This document shows, piece after piece, positions 61,743-64,000 of a stretch of 64,000 nucleotides of DNA. This stretch comes from Lota lota (taxonomy: Eukaryota; Chordata; Actinopteri; Gadiformes; Lotidae): assembly GCA_026745465.1 (NCBI GenBank), contig JACYXH010000115.1:675001-739000 (forward strand), in the 5' to 3' direction. The notes beneath the pieces are model-generated. The model saw nothing but the letters and a program-made list of their open reading frames with translations, had not been told where the DNA came from and did not search any database. The first letter of the stretch is position 1, and each line of letters opens with the position of its first letter. A program made the translations under genes and the position numbers.

Positions 61743-61835
61743 CACGTGACTGTCAAGTTTCTGTCTGCGAAAACCAACAAGATGGCTGACATTAATTATA
61801 TTGTCAGTGGGAAATGCAAAATTTACATTTATTAA
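61743..61835 (-). repeat. Inverted partial copy of the unclassified repeat
   Basis: Reverse complement of part of 63055-63131: TTTGCATTTCCCACTGA, ATGTCAGCCATCTTG, CAGACAGAAACTTGACAG and TCACGTGA are present in order. The shared block ends at CACGTGA. Confidence 0.75.
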
Positions 61836-61839
61836 TTTA

Positions 61840-62945
61840 TATTTATTTATATTATATTTAAAAAAAATCGTTATTAAATAGAGGTCGGATTCTCAGGAAT
61901 GCATGTTGGATGGGTAGGGTGTAGGTCTGGGAAGAAATCTTGCAAGCTATGAGATGGAGCATTTGCTGAGGCTTTGTGAGTCACTTACTGTAGGGCTGGA
62001 GCCCCAAAATTGATAATCGTATATGTCCTTTGAGACCCTCTTTGATATAAAAGACCCCAGGTCTATAGCTCACATGTTAGTGACCTTGACCCCTAAGCTT
62101 ATGGACAGTACGGGTACACCGTACATAAATAGGAAGCTTGCAATGACCATTTCACTGAACATACATAGTCAACACACACTCGGGATGAGGAATGACCTCT
62201 CACACATGATAGATTAATGAATTGTGTCAAATAAACCTGCCTCGTTAAATCAATGAGCTTGGTGTTTTGCTTTCACGAATAAGTTATTGGCTGTGTCACT
62301 ACCAAATATGTCCGTGCTAACACATCTCTCGGAGTGACGTAACTAGAACTAAACTGTGTTAACTGCGGGTTGCCTTCAAAAGGCCCTTTGAAAATGTGTG
62401 TTTCCTAGCCAGCGGAACCTAGTTTACGCCAAAAACAACATAATTTACGGCAGCTCAGCTGCCACACGTAACATCGTTATGGCAACCAGTGCGCTGTGGT
62501 TTGGATTAAAAACCGGCTAAATCATTTTTCTTTAGATTAGTAAATGACTGAAGTGCACTATTGGTGATAAATCCTCATCTAGGTTTGTGTAAATTAACCT
62601 TTACATAGAACGCATAAACTCGTAAGCAACGTGAACTGTGCTTACATACATGTACATCATCACAGCGTACCGCTCCTGTCACAGGAACCAATAATCAATC
62701 ATTTCGGGGGTTGTTCAGAATATTGTGTTCATATTACATGTCCATGTATTAAATACAGAATATGCATGTTACAGAAAATGAAATGATGGCCATAGTTCGT
62801 AAACAACCGCATATGGATATATACATGTTTGAAATAGGTGTTGTGTAATGAAATATATAATTTAGGTTATTTCTTAAACAGAATATAGCCTACCCCAATT
62901 CTATTCCCTCACAACCTGAAAAACTCCACGAGCAGTTTAACTAAC
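61840..62945. other. Intergenic DNA, no gene seen
   Basis: AT-rich. The open frame at 62023-62217 (64 codons, plus) is followed by AATAAA (62229), but I recognise nothing in it. The second X-box-like motif is within this stretch. Confidence 0.45.
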
Positions 62946-62949
62946 AAAC

Positions 62950-63271
62950 TAAACATCATATACAGTCAATGAACGAAAATAATGACAATAAAATGCACAT
63001 TTCTCTCTAGAAATATTATCAAACCCCATTTGTATGCCGAATCTATATCAAACTATTCCATTTTCCACTGAGAATAAAATAAATGTCAGCCATCTTGTTT
63101 GTTTCGCAGACGGAAACTTGACAGTCACGTGACGTTGATGCAGACCTATAGATAAGAATAGGCCAAAATAATGTAGGCATCTCATAATTTTAGAGCTGTT
63201 ATTATGAAACGGCTACGTTTTCCGCTGTGGACCAACGTAGCTATATTACATTTTGGTGTGAGACTGGGTTG
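62950..63271 (+). repeat. Uninterrupted copy of the unclassified repeat
   Basis: Collinear with 51930-52195 plus 53312-53340, without the Tc1 insertion. Where the other copy has ACCAATA/Tc1/TAGTTATAC, this copy reads ACCAACGTAGCTATATTAC. It provides the paralogous empty site. Confidence 0.85.
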
Positions 63272-63284
63272 CAACACCATTTCA

Positions 63285-63655
63285 AATGCCATCCTATGGG
63301 AACTCAGGTAACAAGAAACAATAGAAAACCAAATCAGGAGGAGAAAATAGAAATGGATAGGCCACACACTCAGGAGAAAGGACAAATCAATCACAAAGCA
63401 GGCTCTAACATGGAACCCACAAGGCAAGAGGAAGAGGGGAATACCTAGAACCACCTGGAGAAGAAGCACAGAACAGGAGAGGAAGATGAAAGGGCTGTCG
63501 TGGCATCAACTGGATCGAAAGGCACAAGACCGGAGAGGATGGAGGGGTTGCATAGATGACCTATGCTCCCTAAGGACCTTAAAGGCCTAACTAACTAGGT
63601 GACTGCTAAATGACTGCTAAATGACTGCTGACTGTTGTCATTACATATCCTACTT
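63285..63655 (+). mobile_element. 3' end of a LINE retrotransposon
   Basis: 5'-truncated: only the end of the second open frame and a 3' tail remain. The tail has three tandem copies of TGACTGCTAAA (about 63600-63633), the short 3' terminal repeats typical of RTE-like LINEs. Confidence 0.7.
63351..63590 (+). pseudogene. LINE ORF2 C-terminus, truncated
   Basis: 79 open codons to TAA (63588-63590), reading KWIGHTLRRKD, QALTWNPQGKRKRGIPRTTW and later LDRKAQDRRGWRGCIDDLCS. This is the well-known C-terminal signature of endonuclease-reverse-transcriptase proteins of RTE-related LINEs. An in-frame TAG at 63348-63350 comes just before, after RRRK, and nothing of the reverse transcriptase or endonuclease domains remains. 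It is dead. Confidence 0.85.
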
Positions 63656-64000
63656 ATATACTGTGATTATAGATTAACAGAAAATATCATATAGGCCTAT
63701 TTTAGGCTGTGAATACAGAAGAACAAAAAAGCAAGCCTTAATTGCAACATATAGTACAAATAACTGCCTGGTGGGCTTAAGTATTATCAAGTGGGTGTGA
63801 AAGAGGGCCTCAGGTAGCCTGACTCTTTGCCAAAGCCTACAAGAGGTTCAATCTTTAAACATGTAGTGCAAAAAGCATGGATTTAAAATATAGTTGACGG
63901 TGAATGCAGAAACCCTTTATATCAAAAGGACATGTTGGAAACAGACTAATGGAGATGGCCCTTAATTATGGTGCCAATTACTTTACTTGTGTAACTATAT
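63656..64000. other. Intergenic DNA to the window end
   Basis: AT-rich, nothing supportable. Confidence 0.5.

Overview
The window looks like nuclear DNA of a ray-finned (teleost) fish. The evidence is interrupted vertebrate-style genes, a fish-type C-type natriuretic peptide gene, Tc1/mariner and hAT-like DNA transposons, a tRNA-derived SINE with the common teleost tail, the end of a LINE, and a very high density of long dinucleotide and poly-G/poly-C repeats. The species cannot be read from the sequence. The microsatellite load would fit a gadiform-like genome, but that is only a guess.

Only one gene is recognised with confidence: a C-type natriuretic peptide precursor (nppc family, CNP-4-like by my recollection) on the plus strand at about 46.3-49.5 kb. 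Its promoter has a perfect palindromic CRE ten bases before a TATA box, with a run of 32 G just upstream. Coding exon 1 (46502-46594) gives the signal peptide. Exon 2 (47645-47917) gives the propeptide and a 17-residue Cys-Cys ring ending exactly at the stop. A second intron carrying (GT)51 interrupts the 3' UTR, followed by an AU-rich last exon.

The first 46 kb have no coding region I can support. They hold microsatellites, a 32-bp purine-rich minisatellite (31.66-32.66 kb), an old tandem duplication (7.37-8.10 kb), a 30-bp perfect palindrome, an hAT-like MITE with target-site duplications (22500-22840), and SINE pieces.

From 51.9 kb to the end the DNA is repeat-rich. A broken Tc1 element (52196-53311) sits inside an older roughly 300-bp repeat that recurs at 62.95-63.27 kb (uninterrupted) and, inverted, at 61.74-61.84 kb. 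Between 54.0 and 61.6 kb there is an odd minus-strand arrangement: four 80-88 nt exon-like modules plus a shorter fifth, a possible terminal exon, a diverged 0.55-kb inverted duplication flanking a 43-bp minisatellite, and an exon-like segment downstream of an RFX X-box and a CTCF-like site. This is the best candidate for something undescribed: a fast-evolving or decaying gene, or a noncoding RNA, built from duplicated exons. The window ends with a 5'-truncated LINE fragment.
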